Part shown: piece by piece, positions 33,582 through 42,820 of the stretch
Position numbering within the stretch: position 1 is the first letter of the stretch
How the letters are laid out: every line of letters begins with the position of its first letter
Assembly: GCA_050295975.1 (NCBI GenBank)
Contig: JBNKQR010000003.1
Coordinates: forward strand, 1 to 64,000
Reading direction: 5' to 3'
Origin: JAPHTQ01 sp050295975
GTDB taxonomy: Bacteria > Pseudomonadota > Gammaproteobacteria > Thiohalomonadales > Thiohalomonadaceae
Length of the DNA stretch: 64,000 nt
The notes under the pieces: model-generated
The model's input: the letters and a program-made list of their open reading frames with translations, nothing else
The model's database searches: none
What the model was told of the DNA's origin: nothing
Position numbers and translations under genes: made by a program

Positions 33582-33727
33582 ATGTCAGGCACCAATACTG
33601 CACCAATTACAGGGATACAGCAGTATGTTGAAACGAGGCAAATAGTTAGTTCATCACCAAAAACGTACCTATGAAAACATAGTCCAACAATATGCTTAAA
33701 CGATAGAATCGTGCGCGCATTTCGGCA
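33582..33727. other. Intergenic region between two cargo genes
   Basis: These 146 bases are the longest gap inside the eCIS cluster. No hairpin with a T-run and no convincing ribosome-binding site for the next gene are seen; the cargo gene downstream may have its own promoter here, but I cannot point to clear boxes. Confidence 0.35.
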
Positions 33728-36700
33728 ATGACAAAACAAAATAATAAGACCACGCCAACACAGCCACAGAAGAGCGATATCAAAAGTTCGTCGCCTGGCG
33801 TCAGTACGGAAAAACCCCCATGCCTGTCGCCTGATCCGCGACAAAATATACTGCGTGCGGTAGGAAACCAGGGAATATTATCACAGGTCCAGACCAAACT
33901 CAGACTCGGCCAGTCACATAGCCCCTACGAGAAAGAAGCCGACGATACTGCTGCCAGGATTATGAATTTGTCGGTGGAAACGTCAACAGCACCGGCTGCG
34001 CAAAATTGTTGCAAAAACCGTTTGCAACCGAAAACGGTAAATACCATCGCCAATAGTGGAAACGATGCCGCGACCACAGCAGCGGCTGTCGAACCTGGAC
34101 TGGGTGACAAAATCAACCATCTCGTCAATGGCGGAGGTAGCCAACTTCCGGACGACACTCTGCAATTCTTCAACTCACGCTTTAAACAGGACTTTAGTAA
34201 TGTCCGCATTCACACTGGAGTAGGTGCCGATGCAACCACCAGCGCATTGAATGCAAAAGCGTATACACTGGGAAACAACATTGCATTTGCTCCGGGTGAA
34301 TATTCACCGCACAGCTACACAGGAAGATATTTGCTGGCACATGAACTAACGCATGTTATGCAGCAACAACCGTATATAGCTCGCACACCAGGTGATGATG
34401 AAGAACAGTGTTCTTACGGCTACTCTGAGGGGAGAGGTACATACGCGAAAGGCGATGATAAATATTACATGTGGGGCACATATGATGGAAATGAAGAAAG
34501 ACTTGATTTCGGGCACAGGATAATACGTTCATGGATAAAATGGCGATTTGGAGCGTCAGTTGATAAATCTACGGAAAAGAAAATATACGAATTAATACTC
34601 AGCGGAGGCTTTGAGAGTTATGACATCCCTCTTGTAGCCCAATGCCAATATTCTGTAGAGGTCGACGTAGATCTCATCAATGCAATTACCCCCGTGGTGA
34701 AAGAAAAAGTCAGAAAAGCAAAAACCGAGGAGGCACAAGAAAGAGAGGAAGAAGCCGGGCTACCACCGCCACCCTCGGCACAGATTGGTGAAGCTAAAGG
34801 AAAGTCTGGAGGTACGGGAGGTGGTGCCGCCACAACTGGTGGAAGCAAGAAAGGCAAAAAAAGTGGTGAAGGCGGCAAAGGAACCTGGAGTTCAGGTGCG
34901 GAATACTTAGGCAACAAAGAGGGAGAAAGTGCAAATCGCCCGGCAATACCCATGACGATTGACGGGCTTGAAATACAACCTATCGGGGGCATCGGTACAT
35001 ACAGTGCACGACTTGACTACTCCATTGCCGGTCACGACACGCTGAGTCAGGTCGTGGAGGCAATGAACTGGGTTAACTTCCACTGGGAGGTGTACAACAT
35101 TACCGCCATTGCCAGAAAAGGTCTTGGCAAGACATATACCGAACAGAACAAGCACAATCCGCTTTCGGATGAAGCCGAGATTGGAAAAATGGAGGCCACC
35201 GGACGCCGCTTCGAAATAGTCGGCGATGAATTGGTCGAAGATACCGAAACCAGCATTAAGGGATTAATAAATCCTGAAGAGAGCAGTGCCACGGGGGATC
35301 TGGATGAGCTACTACTCAATACCTATGCCAATACCCTTAACATTGAACTGCTTCCTGTTTCCGCCATCATCGACTATGGCGGATGGGCGATTGGCGCATT
35401 TGCAGACCTACTGAGCGTCGATTCTCAGGAAAGAGAAATTCCCTGGCCAAAAAAGGCCGGCATTTACATGATTCGCGTTATCGCCCAACCGACACCACAA
35501 GGTCGCGACGATGAAATACTTCGCGCACCGAGCGTTGCGACAAAAATTGTCGAAGTCATCAATGCAAAGGATATTGCCAAGGATGGCCTGACCAAGCCCA
35601 AGGCACAAATCGCCGAGAAAGAACTGGAACTGGAAATGGCCAGAAAACGCCAACCACCAGATCCTGAGCTTATCACGCGGCTGGAAAAAGAACTCGCCGA
35701 TCTGAAGGTCGCCGCTTATGGCTCAACTATAGAAGCGATAAAAACCGCCATTCGGGTCAAGGAAGAAGCCGCCAAAAATGCTACCGGTTATCAGAAGAGG
35801 GATCTGGAGCGGCAAATCACGGAGCTAAAAAAGCAACTTGTGCTGGCGGAAGAACGTGAAACTGATTTTAGCAAAGGAAGTTGGCGAGTACAGGCGTCAT
35901 TTGCAAGTGAAATCACCGGGCAAACCTATCCGTTACTGTTGCAACTTGGAGAACGAGAAAAAGACGGTAGCAAACATGTATTTGAAATATCTGACGTCAC
36001 CTCAAAAAGTGGCGAGAGATACATCGGTAAATCAAGCAGTCGCGAACGGGCCGCATGGAAAGCGGCGAAAAATTTCGCAGGACACAATCAGTACGGTAGA
36101 GGTTATGTGGTAATCCAGATGCCGGAAGGCATGGGTTTCAGCAAAAGCGAAGAAACCATCCGCAATGCCCCGACTGATACGGCCATTGCCCGCAAACGTC
36201 TAGATGATCTGGTATTGGCACTTACAGCACTCGCTATCTTTGTACCCGGCGTCGGCACCGCCGCAGCCATGTTGGGTGCGGCGGTGGCGGCAGAAAGATT
36301 AATACATCGTTGGAACAACGGCACACTCTATTTCGATGCAGACGCTATCTCCGATTTCATTGGCCTCCTGGGTGCCGTCGCACAGGGCGCAAGTGTAATT
36401 GGAAAAATGCGTGTCATCAGAGCGGGCAACAAATTTGCCCTGGCAAGTGGGAAAGTGAATCACACTCAGTTGGCCGCTGCGCTGGCGCGAGCAGAGCGGA
36501 TATCTGAACTCGTCGATCTTGGTGCCGAAATTATTGATTGGGGCGGTTTTGCATTCGGTAATCTGGTCGTATTGGACAGCATTATGGAAACCAACCAACT
36601 GGAACTGGAAGGTAAAATCAGTCATGCCGAGGCGCGTCGCCGTCGAGCCAGCCTGCTTACCAGTGCTATTCGCGATAACAGTATGCAAATACTCGGCGCC

Positions 36701-38875
36701 GCTAAAGGCAGGAAAAAGACGCCGGTAGAAGACAGCCCCCCCTCAAGATCGGCAGGAGATACAGAGCCTCCGGTGAAAAAAGCACCTCCACAAGAAAGTG
36801 AAATCGGCGGTGGAAAAATGACACACAGCACACCGCCTGCCGAACTAGGAACAACACCGAAGCGGAGTAGGGCGGAACCAGCCGCTGAACCTCCGGTGAC
36901 AAAAGCGCAACCTGTTGAAACACCGCCGACCGCTCCTGAAAGAACACCTAAGGCCGGTGAAAAAGATGGCGCACGCACTGAAGAAGGGGCGAAACTCACT
37001 CCGCCTGAGCACGCGCCGATTACTGGGCACGAGGTAGTAGAAGCCAAGGCAATGACAGCGGATAAGCTCCACGTTATCACAGTGCTGGAAGATGGCCGCA
37101 TCATTCGCTGCTCCTTGCGCTGTGGTGAAATGCGTCTGCATTACAGTGAATTCCTGAATGTGGCAGAAGATTCCCCCTTGCATGCACGTGCACAGGAACT
37201 TAACGGCAAACTTGCAGGGCTGGAAAGCGAAGCCACAACTCGTGACCCAGCTCAAAAGCAGGCGGTTGCCGAACAGGCCGCATCGCTAGAAATAGAGATG
37301 CGGGCACTTGCCGCCGACAGTCTGGCTGTAGAGTTTAGCTCGGAAAAGTCATCTGCCTCCATCGAGGCTCTGCTAAAAGTATTTTCGCCGGATGAGATTC
37401 GCCAATTGAAAACCGATCTTGGAATTACTGATCTCACCAAATTAGGGAAACCTGGCAAGGAAGGCTCGGTACAGGACCGTACTCTGCGACTGCTCTCTGA
37501 AGCTCTTTCGCTAAGCTCTGATCCGGAAACCAGCAAAAGGCTCCTTGATATTGTTGCCGGAAAACGTTTGACAAAAAAAGTAGAAGCTTCATTAAAACGC
37601 GAGATTCGTGCCGCTGAAAAGAGTATTGCCAAAAAGGCGGAAATGCGCGCCAAACAGGAAAGAATGTCGGCACTGCAAGATGAACGGGCGCGTATAGCGG
37701 AAGAACGCGACAAGGTCAGGGGAAGACGCAAACAACTGGAGGCAGAGCACCATACCGCTGAACAAGATAGACGCAAGTACTTTCATCTATCTGTTGACGA
37801 AAAAGATCCGGCAAAGCGTGCAGAATACAAACAAAAACTACGCGAAGCCAAGGCGCGAAGTGTCGAAGCCACAAGGAAACTTCTCGAATTGGATGCTGAA
37901 AGTAATTCGGAAAGTGGTTATAGAAAAGAGATCGAAAACTTGGATAAGCAGATTGAATTACTTGATATTATTCTTAATCCGGAAAGCCACCGTGCCTGGC
38001 TCCCCTGTTTCGCAGAAGGGACATTAGTTAATACGCCAGATGGTTATCACCCCATCGAGAGTCTCACTGCCGGAGATTATGTCATCACCAATAACTTGAA
38101 AGATGGGACAAACGTAAGTAGAAGGATAATGCGTACCTATCAAAGCCTCACCGAACACTTCTATGATATTTTCATCGATCAAGAGTGTATTGCAGCGACA
38201 GGACGCCATCCCTTCTGGATCGCGGATCGAGAGGTATGGCTCCCGGCACAGAATCTCAAAGCGGGTATGGCAGTCAGGCTCAATACCGGCGAAACTGCAC
38301 GCATCACAGAAGTAAAGCGCAGAGCGACCGCACTTTCCCACTCATATAACCTTTTGATAGAACAGCACCATAACTACTACGTCGGCTATGGCATTTTGGT
38401 GCACAATGGAGGAGAGGGTGGTGCCATCGATATGGGAATGGGTGATAAACTCATCTATCGTGGTACCAATCCGGATCCAAAATTCGCTGGAAAAGTCTAC
38501 ATCGGACAATCCGATAACCTGGACCGTGAGCAGGAACATATAGAAAAAGCAAAGAAAATGCTGAAGCGTTCGGATCTGACACCGGAGCAACGCTACTGGT
38601 TTGAATTCATGGCAGGCATTGAGTTGGTGCCAGTGGTAACCGGACTGGACGATACGCAAGCCGATTACCTGGAACAGCGTAACATGGAGATAGAAATAAA
38701 ATTGGCCGGTGGCAAGAAATCAGAAATTAGCAATCTCACTGATCTGGGCGCCAAAATGCGCGGTGAAACCGTACTAATGAACCGCCGTCGCCAGTTAACC
38801 AGTAGCTTGAAGAAAGTAAGCAAAAAGATTGCTGCCGATGAACGTGTGCATGCACTTGGTATGTGCCTGGATTAA
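33728..38875 (+). CDS. Giant eCIS cargo protein: DUF4157 - linker - Hint - GIY-YIG-like nuclease
   Basis: A 1715-residue polymorphic-toxin-like protein. The N-terminus carries a DUF4157 domain with HELTH at 205-209. Gly/Lys-rich linker (~355-395), coiled coils (~630-712 and ~1290-1412), a hydrophobic hairpin (~827-855) and a Pro-rich stretch (~1000-1078) follow. Residues 1427-1560 form a Hint domain: it begins CFAEGTLVNTPDGYHPIESL, has TGRHPFW in the middle, and ends VHN, the usual autoproteolysis site. The released ~155 residues contain LIYRGTN then GKVYIGQSDNLDREQEH (Tyr1591, Gly1593, Arg1600) and a late Glu in ADYLEQR, fitting a GIY-YIG nuclease. Self-release of a nuclease toxin is inferred. 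Confidence 0.8.
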   Translation: MTKQNNKTTPTQPQKSDIKSSSPGVSTEKPPCLSPDPRQNILRAVGNQGILSQVQTKLRLGQSHSPYEKEADDTAARIMNLSVETSTAPAAQNCCKNRLQPKTVNTIANSGNDAATTAAAVEPGLGDKINHLVNGGGSQLPDDTLQFFNSRFKQDFSNVRIHTGVGADATTSALNAKAYTLGNNIAFAPGEYSPHSYTGRYLLAHELTHVMQQQPYIARTPGDDEEQCSYGYSEGRGTYAKGDDKYYMWGTYDGNEERLDFGHRIIRSWIKWRFGASVDKSTEKKIYELILSGGFESYDIPLVAQCQYSVEVDVDLINAITPVVKEKVRKAKTEEAQEREEEAGLPPPPSAQIGEAKGKSGGTGGGAATTGGSKKGKKSGEGGKGTWSSGAEYLGNKEGESANRPAIPMTIDGLEIQPIGGIGTYSARLDYSIAGHDTLSQVVEAMNWVNFHWEVYNITAIARKGLGKTYTEQNKHNPLSDEAEIGKMEATGRRFEIVGDELVEDTETSIKGLINPEESSATGDLDELLLNTYANTLNIELLPVSAIIDYGGWAIGAFADLLSVDSQEREIPWPKKAGIYMIRVIAQPTPQGRDDEILRAPSVATKIVEVINAKDIAKDGLTKPKAQIAEKELELEMARKRQPPDPELITRLEKELADLKVAAYGSTIEAIKTAIRVKEEAAKNATGYQKRDLERQITELKKQLVLAEERETDFSKGSWRVQASFASEITGQTYPLLLQLGEREKDGSKHVFEISDVTSKSGERYIGKSSSRERAAWKAAKNFAGHNQYGRGYVVIQMPEGMGFSKSEETIRNAPTDTAIARKRLDDLVLALTALAIFVPGVGTAAAMLGAAVAAERLIHRWNNGTLYFDADAISDFIGLLGAVAQGASVIGKMRVIRAGNKFALASGKVNHTQLAAALARAERISELVDLGAEIIDWGGFAFGNLVVLDSIMETNQLELEGKISHAEARRRRASLLTSAIRDNSMQILGAAKGRKKTPVEDSPPSRSAGDTEPPVKKAPPQESEIGGGKMTHSTPPAELGTTPKRSRAEPAAEPPVTKAQPVETPPTAPERTPKAGEKDGARTEEGAKLTPPEHAPITGHEVVEAKAMTADKLHVITVLEDGRIIRCSLRCGEMRLHYSEFLNVAEDSPLHARAQELNGKLAGLESEATTRDPAQKQAVAEQAASLEIEMRALAADSLAVEFSSEKSSASIEALLKVFSPDEIRQLKTDLGITDLTKLGKPGKEGSVQDRTLRLLSEALSLSSDPETSKRLLDIVAGKRLTKKVEASLKREIRAAEKSIAKKAEMRAKQERMSALQDERARIAEERDKVRGRRKQLEAEHHTAEQDRRKYFHLSVDEKDPAKRAEYKQKLREAKARSVEATRKLLELDAESNSESGYRKEIENLDKQIELLDIILNPESHRAWLPCFAEGTLVNTPDGYHPIESLTAGDYVITNNLKDGTNVSRRIMRTYQSLTEHFYDIFIDQECIAATGRHPFWIADREVWLPAQNLKAGMAVRLNTGETARITEVKRRATALSHSYNLLIEQHHNYYVGYGILVHNGGEGGAIDMGMGDKLIYRGTNPDPKFAGKVYIGQSDNLDREQEHIEKAKKMLKRSDLTPEQRYWFEFMAGIELVPVVTGLDDTQADYLEQRNMEIEIKLAGGKKSEISNLTDLGAKMRGETVLMNRRRQLTSSLKKVSKKIAADERVHALGMCLD

Positions 38876-38887
38876 CCGAGGGTATTA

Positions 38888-39376
38888 ATGATGTCCTGGT
38901 GGGATGCAGATGAAAATGATATTAGCGGTGACAAGCCGCTTGACCTCATGCAGGCAGTATTGCGTGAACATGCCGAATACTGCGATAAAGCAGCAACAGC
39001 CAGACCGAAGTTACTCAACGTACTCAATGCTCTTTCTATTGCCTTGTCACAATCCACGCCACACATCGAAGACTGGCATTCCCCCATTGTGTTGCAGGCT
39101 GAGATCGCGTCTGACGACGGGAGTGAGCATGCCAAAATCATCTCAACCATTCATCAACAATCGAGTATTGATACGTCTGAGCTGGAATTGGCAGAAAATT
39201 TTAAAAAGGCAATTGCCGATATGGATACCGTTTACAAGGAAAACTGGCAACGCAAACCACGTATACGAGAAGTACTCTACGCACTTGGATATGTATTGGG
39301 CTATAAACCGTCTCGCTTCCTAAACGCAGAAGAGACTCAAAATTTGCAAATCGCTGACATTTTCCTGCTGCGCTAA
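38888..39376 (+). CDS. Small protein after the GIY-YIG toxin; possible immunity protein
   Basis: A 162-residue acidic, mostly helical protein with no signal peptide and no family I recognise. It starts 12 nt after the stop of the Hint/GIY-YIG cargo gene (ATG at 38888 or 38891) and ends 18 nt before the next cargo gene. Small acidic helical proteins placed directly after a polymorphic toxin are often its immunity partner, protecting the producer before release. A C-terminal part (RKPRIREVLYALGYVLGYKP) repeats a pattern seen nearer the N-terminus (ARPKLLNVLNALSIALSQST), suggesting an internal duplication. The alternative is an effector chaperone. Confidence 0.55.
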   Translation: MMSWWDADENDISGDKPLDLMQAVLREHAEYCDKAATARPKLLNVLNALSIALSQSTPHIEDWHSPIVLQAEIASDDGSEHAKIISTIHQQSSIDTSELELAENFKKAIADMDTVYKENWQRKPRIREVLYALGYVLGYKPSRFLNAEETQNLQIADIFLLR

Positions 39377-39394
39377 CTGGACTATCAGGGCTCA

Positions 39395-41524
39395 ATGATG
39401 CCATCCACAACCCGTTCACATATGCAGTCCAACAACAGGGTAGCAGCTTCACAGCGCCGGAAAACAGAGCCCTATACTACAGCAACAAATCATATCAACA
39501 CACCGACACATCGCTACCTGGGAAACAGCAGGAGCCTCCTAAAACGTGATGACATGTCTGTGCCGCAACCCTATCGCAATCAACTTTCCCGTGACTACGG
39601 TATATCTCTCGACTTATTACGTATACATGCGGGTCAAAATGGACGAAATAGGGCGGCACAAGACAATGCCGTCGCAGTATCACAGGGTAGAGATATCTAT
39701 TTTTCTCCCAACACCTTCAGGCCTGATACCGAACAAGGAAAAAAAGTTTTACGTCATGAAGTAGCCCACTATGCACAACGGTACTTGCCAGGTACGGGAC
39801 AAACCGTACCAACCCAATCACTCGAAACCGAAGCAGACGCTGCAGCATCAAGAACTGAAGGACGAGTGACAATTCGTGGCCGAGCTGAGCCACATAAAAC
39901 GCTTTACATGAAAACTTTTGTTTCCACCAAAGGCAGCAGCATCTACCTTAACAACGCCGCAAAATTCTACAAATTGTGGGAGAACGAAACAGCAGTGCGT
40001 GTGGATTCATATCAGCAAATCGTTACCGCACTGGCAAAAGATACAAAGGCTTTGCAGAACTTCCGCATTGTTTCACACGCTAACGATTACAACCTATTTC
40101 TGCCCCTGTTACACGGTGGCAAGGCTTACGCCAGCCTGGATATGCTGGGCCTGCAGACTCGCGCCGCGACCGCTACTTTCTTCGGCGACAAATCGCACAT
40201 GATTACTACCGATATGAGCGGTGATATACATAGCTGGTTAGTCAGCGATGCCAAAGGCAAAGCACTACTCACTAAACTGGGGCAGGTTACCGGGTTCAGC
40301 GGATTATTACGGGAAATAGTACGTTGGGCGGTCGACTACTACTTTGTGGCAAATACAATAGAGAATGCGCCCGCAAAAGGCAGTGGACAGAAAAAAAGCA
40401 GTAAACTTGAAATTGCGGCACTAAAACGTGAAATCAATGCAATACACCAGGCAGTAAAAGCCGCAGCCACGGCAAATTTACCCAAAACGGCCTCATCAAC
40501 CGATATCGACACTCTTCGACAACAGACTATTTCGGCACTTGGTACACGAAAGTGGAGTTGGCCCAATATGCCGCCAGGGACATTCAAAGACCGACTGGAT
40601 AAACTCAGAGACCCGGACAGGGTGTCGTTACGCAATGAAATTGCCTCAGGAAAAATGGAATCCGATCTGGTAAAGGTTAAAAAGCGCGTCAACACGAATA
40701 CCCATATTGAAATCCGCGGCTGCAACATTGGCACAAACACCAGCTACCTGAACGGCATTCGCGCCTATTTTGGTACCAACCCTGGCGCCTTGCCTTCAAT
40801 TTCGGCGCCAACACTCTATCAATTTTTCGGCACTCCAGGACTACAGGTCCTGCCTCATGGACGCAAAGCGCCACCTATAAACAAATCGCTAAAGTTCCTT
40901 CTTGAGGAGAACTTCGACGACAGCGACACACTTCCGGCTGTACAAGCTGCTTTAAAGGCGGCCAAACTCACATCAATGTCCGATCTTGCGCAGATACTGC
41001 GCTACGCCGATGTCAAAGATGAGTTCGAATCATGGTGGAAAATGCAACAACGAAACACAGCGCAAAGCCGGTATGACAAGGCAGCAAGAACGGCGACAAC
41101 CGCCGCCAAAGCACAACTGAAGAGCCAGCTGAACAAGGACATTGCTGCCATTAACAGCAAATCCGCCACGTTGAAAGACTTCGTCGCCTACATGCAAACG
41201 CAAAAGAAAACCTTCCCTATGAATGCACCTGGTGTCTCAAGCGCAGAGTCACTCTGGTATCTACTGCTTCTACCAGGTAGTGCTGTCGACGCGCTGGTTA
41301 CATTTGTTGAAGAGCAGGGGTATAGCCTTCCGGGCGGGAAAAAAATCAAGGACAGGTTTTTTAAACGTGTGGGAAGGCTAAATAGCAAAAGAGCCAGGAG
41401 AAGATTTACGGCCGGGGCCGGAAAGATCTATGTAGACTGGCTGGGGGATAATTATCCGGTACCTGATAAAATCTATTTCCAGGCAGATCCTGAATACAAA
41501 AAAAGCTTTAAGAAACTCCCATAA
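39395..41524 (+). CDS. eCIS cargo protein: divergent DUF4157 + possible His/Cys peptidase-like domain
   Basis: A 709-residue cargo candidate. Residues ~50-130 are a divergent DUF4157 domain (LSRDYGISLDLLRIHAG..., IYFSPNTFRPD, then HEVAH at 121-125). Further on, RIVSHAND (His228) and IEIRGCNIG (Cys443) resemble the His and Cys strands of caspase-like/DUF4347-type domains, each at the end of a hydrophobic strand; the ~215-residue spacing is long but contains an inserted helical segment (~330-400). The C-terminal ~200 residues are Lys/Arg-rich and helical. It is the last gene of the cluster. The peptidase idea is tentative, as similar strands occur in non-enzymatic Rossmann-like folds. Confidence 0.65.
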   Translation: MMPSTTRSHMQSNNRVAASQRRKTEPYTTATNHINTPTHRYLGNSRSLLKRDDMSVPQPYRNQLSRDYGISLDLLRIHAGQNGRNRAAQDNAVAVSQGRDIYFSPNTFRPDTEQGKKVLRHEVAHYAQRYLPGTGQTVPTQSLETEADAAASRTEGRVTIRGRAEPHKTLYMKTFVSTKGSSIYLNNAAKFYKLWENETAVRVDSYQQIVTALAKDTKALQNFRIVSHANDYNLFLPLLHGGKAYASLDMLGLQTRAATATFFGDKSHMITTDMSGDIHSWLVSDAKGKALLTKLGQVTGFSGLLREIVRWAVDYYFVANTIENAPAKGSGQKKSSKLEIAALKREINAIHQAVKAAATANLPKTASSTDIDTLRQQTISALGTRKWSWPNMPPGTFKDRLDKLRDPDRVSLRNEIASGKMESDLVKVKKRVNTNTHIEIRGCNIGTNTSYLNGIRAYFGTNPGALPSISAPTLYQFFGTPGLQVLPHGRKAPPINKSLKFLLEENFDDSDTLPAVQAALKAAKLTSMSDLAQILRYADVKDEFESWWKMQQRNTAQSRYDKAARTATTAAKAQLKSQLNKDIAAINSKSATLKDFVAYMQTQKKTFPMNAPGVSSAESLWYLLLLPGSAVDALVTFVEEQGYSLPGGKKIKDRFFKRVGRLNSKRARRRFTAGAGKIYVDWLGDNYPVPDKIYFQADPEYKKSFKKLP

Positions 41525-41599
41525 AAATAAGATAGGATTCTTTTCAACTTTACATAATAGATATTATGCGCACCAATATATGGTCAGGGAGCAAAATAA

Positions 41600-42736
41600 G
41601 TGAGCACACAACGAGACTACTCCTCCGAATTCCCCCTCAGGGATGACATCATCTATCTGAATCATGCAGCTGTCTCTCCATGGCCAATGCGTACCGCCGA
41701 TGTTGTTTATGAGTTTGCGCAGCAGAATCTGACTCAGGGTTCTTTGTTCTATCCCCAGTGGCTGGAAACTGAAACGCTATTGCGGGAACAGTTACGCCAG
41801 TTAATCAATGCGCCATCGACCGCAGATATAGCGTTGGTGAAGAATACCTCCGAGGCCCTCTCATTTGTTGCCTATGGGCTGGACTGGAAAGCTGGTGAGA
41901 ATATCGTTAGCAGTGACCAGGAGTTTCCCTCAAATCGCATTGTCTGGGAGTCTTTGGCAACTCAGGGGGTCGAATTTAGACAGGCAGACCTGGCTTCAGC
42001 TGAAACCCCTGAAGATGCCCTGTTTGCTCTTGTTGACACCAATACCCGTCTCATAGCCATCAGTTCAGTACAGTACGCGTCAGGCCTGCGTATGAATCTG
42101 GAGCGGATCGGCGAATTCTGCCGTGAACGTGGCATTCTGTTCTGTGTCGATGCAATTCAAAGCCTGGGGGCACTTCCATTCGATGTACAGGCCTGTCATG
42201 CGGACTTTGTAGCTGCAGATGGCCACAAATGGATGCTGGGGCCTGAAGGACTTGGATTGTATTTCTGTCGTGCTGAACTACGGGAGAAGCTCAAACTGAC
42301 CCAGTATGGGTGGCATATGGTCGAGGCACTTGGCGATTTTGACCAGCAGGAATGGCAGCCCGCCGCTAGTTCTCGGCGTTTTGAGTGCGGTAGTCCCAAC
42401 ATACTGGGCATTCATGCCCTCAGCGCCAGCCTCTCACTACTACTGGAGACAGGAATGGAATCTGTAGCCGCGCAGATCCTCGATAACAGCCGCTATCTAA
42501 TGGAAGCGCTTGGCAAACTTGGCTACTTACTCTCGACACCGCTCAATCAATCACGTCACGCGGGTATCGTCTGTTTCCGCCATCCAGTGGAAGAGTCCAA
42601 CGCCCTGTTCGAGTATCTCCGCGAGAATGGGGTCTTTTGCGCACTCCGCAACGATAACATCCGCTTCGCGCCACATTTTTACACGCCTCGTCAACAGCTC
42701 AATCATTGTCTCGAATTGCTTGAGAGTTACCGCTAA
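41600..42736 (+). CDS. Class V aminotransferase-fold PLP enzyme
   Basis: A 378-residue fold-type I PLP enzyme of the class V (cysteine desulfurase/selenocysteine lyase-like) group. It has the N-terminal YLNHAAVSPWP, the phosphate-binding KNTSEALSFVAYGL, and the PLP lysine in ADGHKWMLGPEGLGL. The usual catalytic Cys loop of NifS/IscS enzymes is not evident, so it need not be a desulfurase; isopenicillin-N-epimerase-like and kynureninase-like enzymes share this architecture. It starts with GTG preceded by GGGAGC. It is separated from the eCIS by 75 nt and from the next gene by 84 nt. Substrate unknown. Confidence 0.82.
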   Translation: MSTQRDYSSEFPLRDDIIYLNHAAVSPWPMRTADVVYEFAQQNLTQGSLFYPQWLETETLLREQLRQLINAPSTADIALVKNTSEALSFVAYGLDWKAGENIVSSDQEFPSNRIVWESLATQGVEFRQADLASAETPEDALFALVDTNTRLIAISSVQYASGLRMNLERIGEFCRERGILFCVDAIQSLGALPFDVQACHADFVAADGHKWMLGPEGLGLYFCRAELREKLKLTQYGWHMVEALGDFDQQEWQPAASSRRFECGSPNILGIHALSASLSLLLETGMESVAAQILDNSRYLMEALGKLGYLLSTPLNQSRHAGIVCFRHPVEESNALFEYLRENGVFCALRNDNIRFAPHFYTPRQQLNHCLELLESYR

Positions 42737-42820
42737 GAGACTGGTATACTTTTACACTTGCCATACAGCTGGCGACCCACAACAACAACGGTTTATAGAG
42801 AATAGAGACGGTCAATACGC

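Larger units (their letters stand above)
9970..41524 (+). other. Extracellular contractile injection system (eCIS) gene cluster
   Basis: Twenty consecutive + strand genes, many with overlapping or nearly abutting ends, encode a phage-tail-like particle. The set contains a sheath, tube, gp25, gpJ, gpI, gpD, gpV, PAAR, DUF4255 cap, AAA+ ATPase and three DUF4157 proteins. The combination of an AAA+ ATPase, DUF4255 and DUF4157 without capsid, terminase, integrase or lysis genes separates eCIS (Afp/PVC/MAC-like) from prophages and from T6SS (no TssJLM). The layout has a single sheath and a single tube, unlike Afp/PVC, which have several paralogues of each. Base composition is visibly more A+T-rich than the dsr region, consistent with horizontal transfer. 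Confidence 0.93.

Noticed and set aside
38005..38407. Intein within the large cargo protein
   Set aside because: The CFAEGT...VHN segment is Hint-type, but it does not interrupt a conserved enzyme and is followed by a separate toxin-like domain, so a polymorphic-toxin Hint domain is the better reading.
9970..41524. Prophage or type VI secretion system
   Set aside because: No capsid, portal, terminase, integrase or lysis genes, and no TssJ/L/M membrane complex; AAA+ ATPase, DUF4255 and DUF4157 point to eCIS.
31620..41524. DUF4157 HExxH motifs as active zinc proteases
   Set aside because: The HELTH/HEVAH motif is a feature of the DUF4157 domain in many eCIS cargo proteins with very different effector ends; activity cannot be claimed from the motif alone.
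41600..42736. Cysteine desulfurase (IscS/SufS) for the class V enzyme
   Set aside because: The PLP lysine is present but the typical catalytic cysteine loop is not visible, so only the fold-level name is given.
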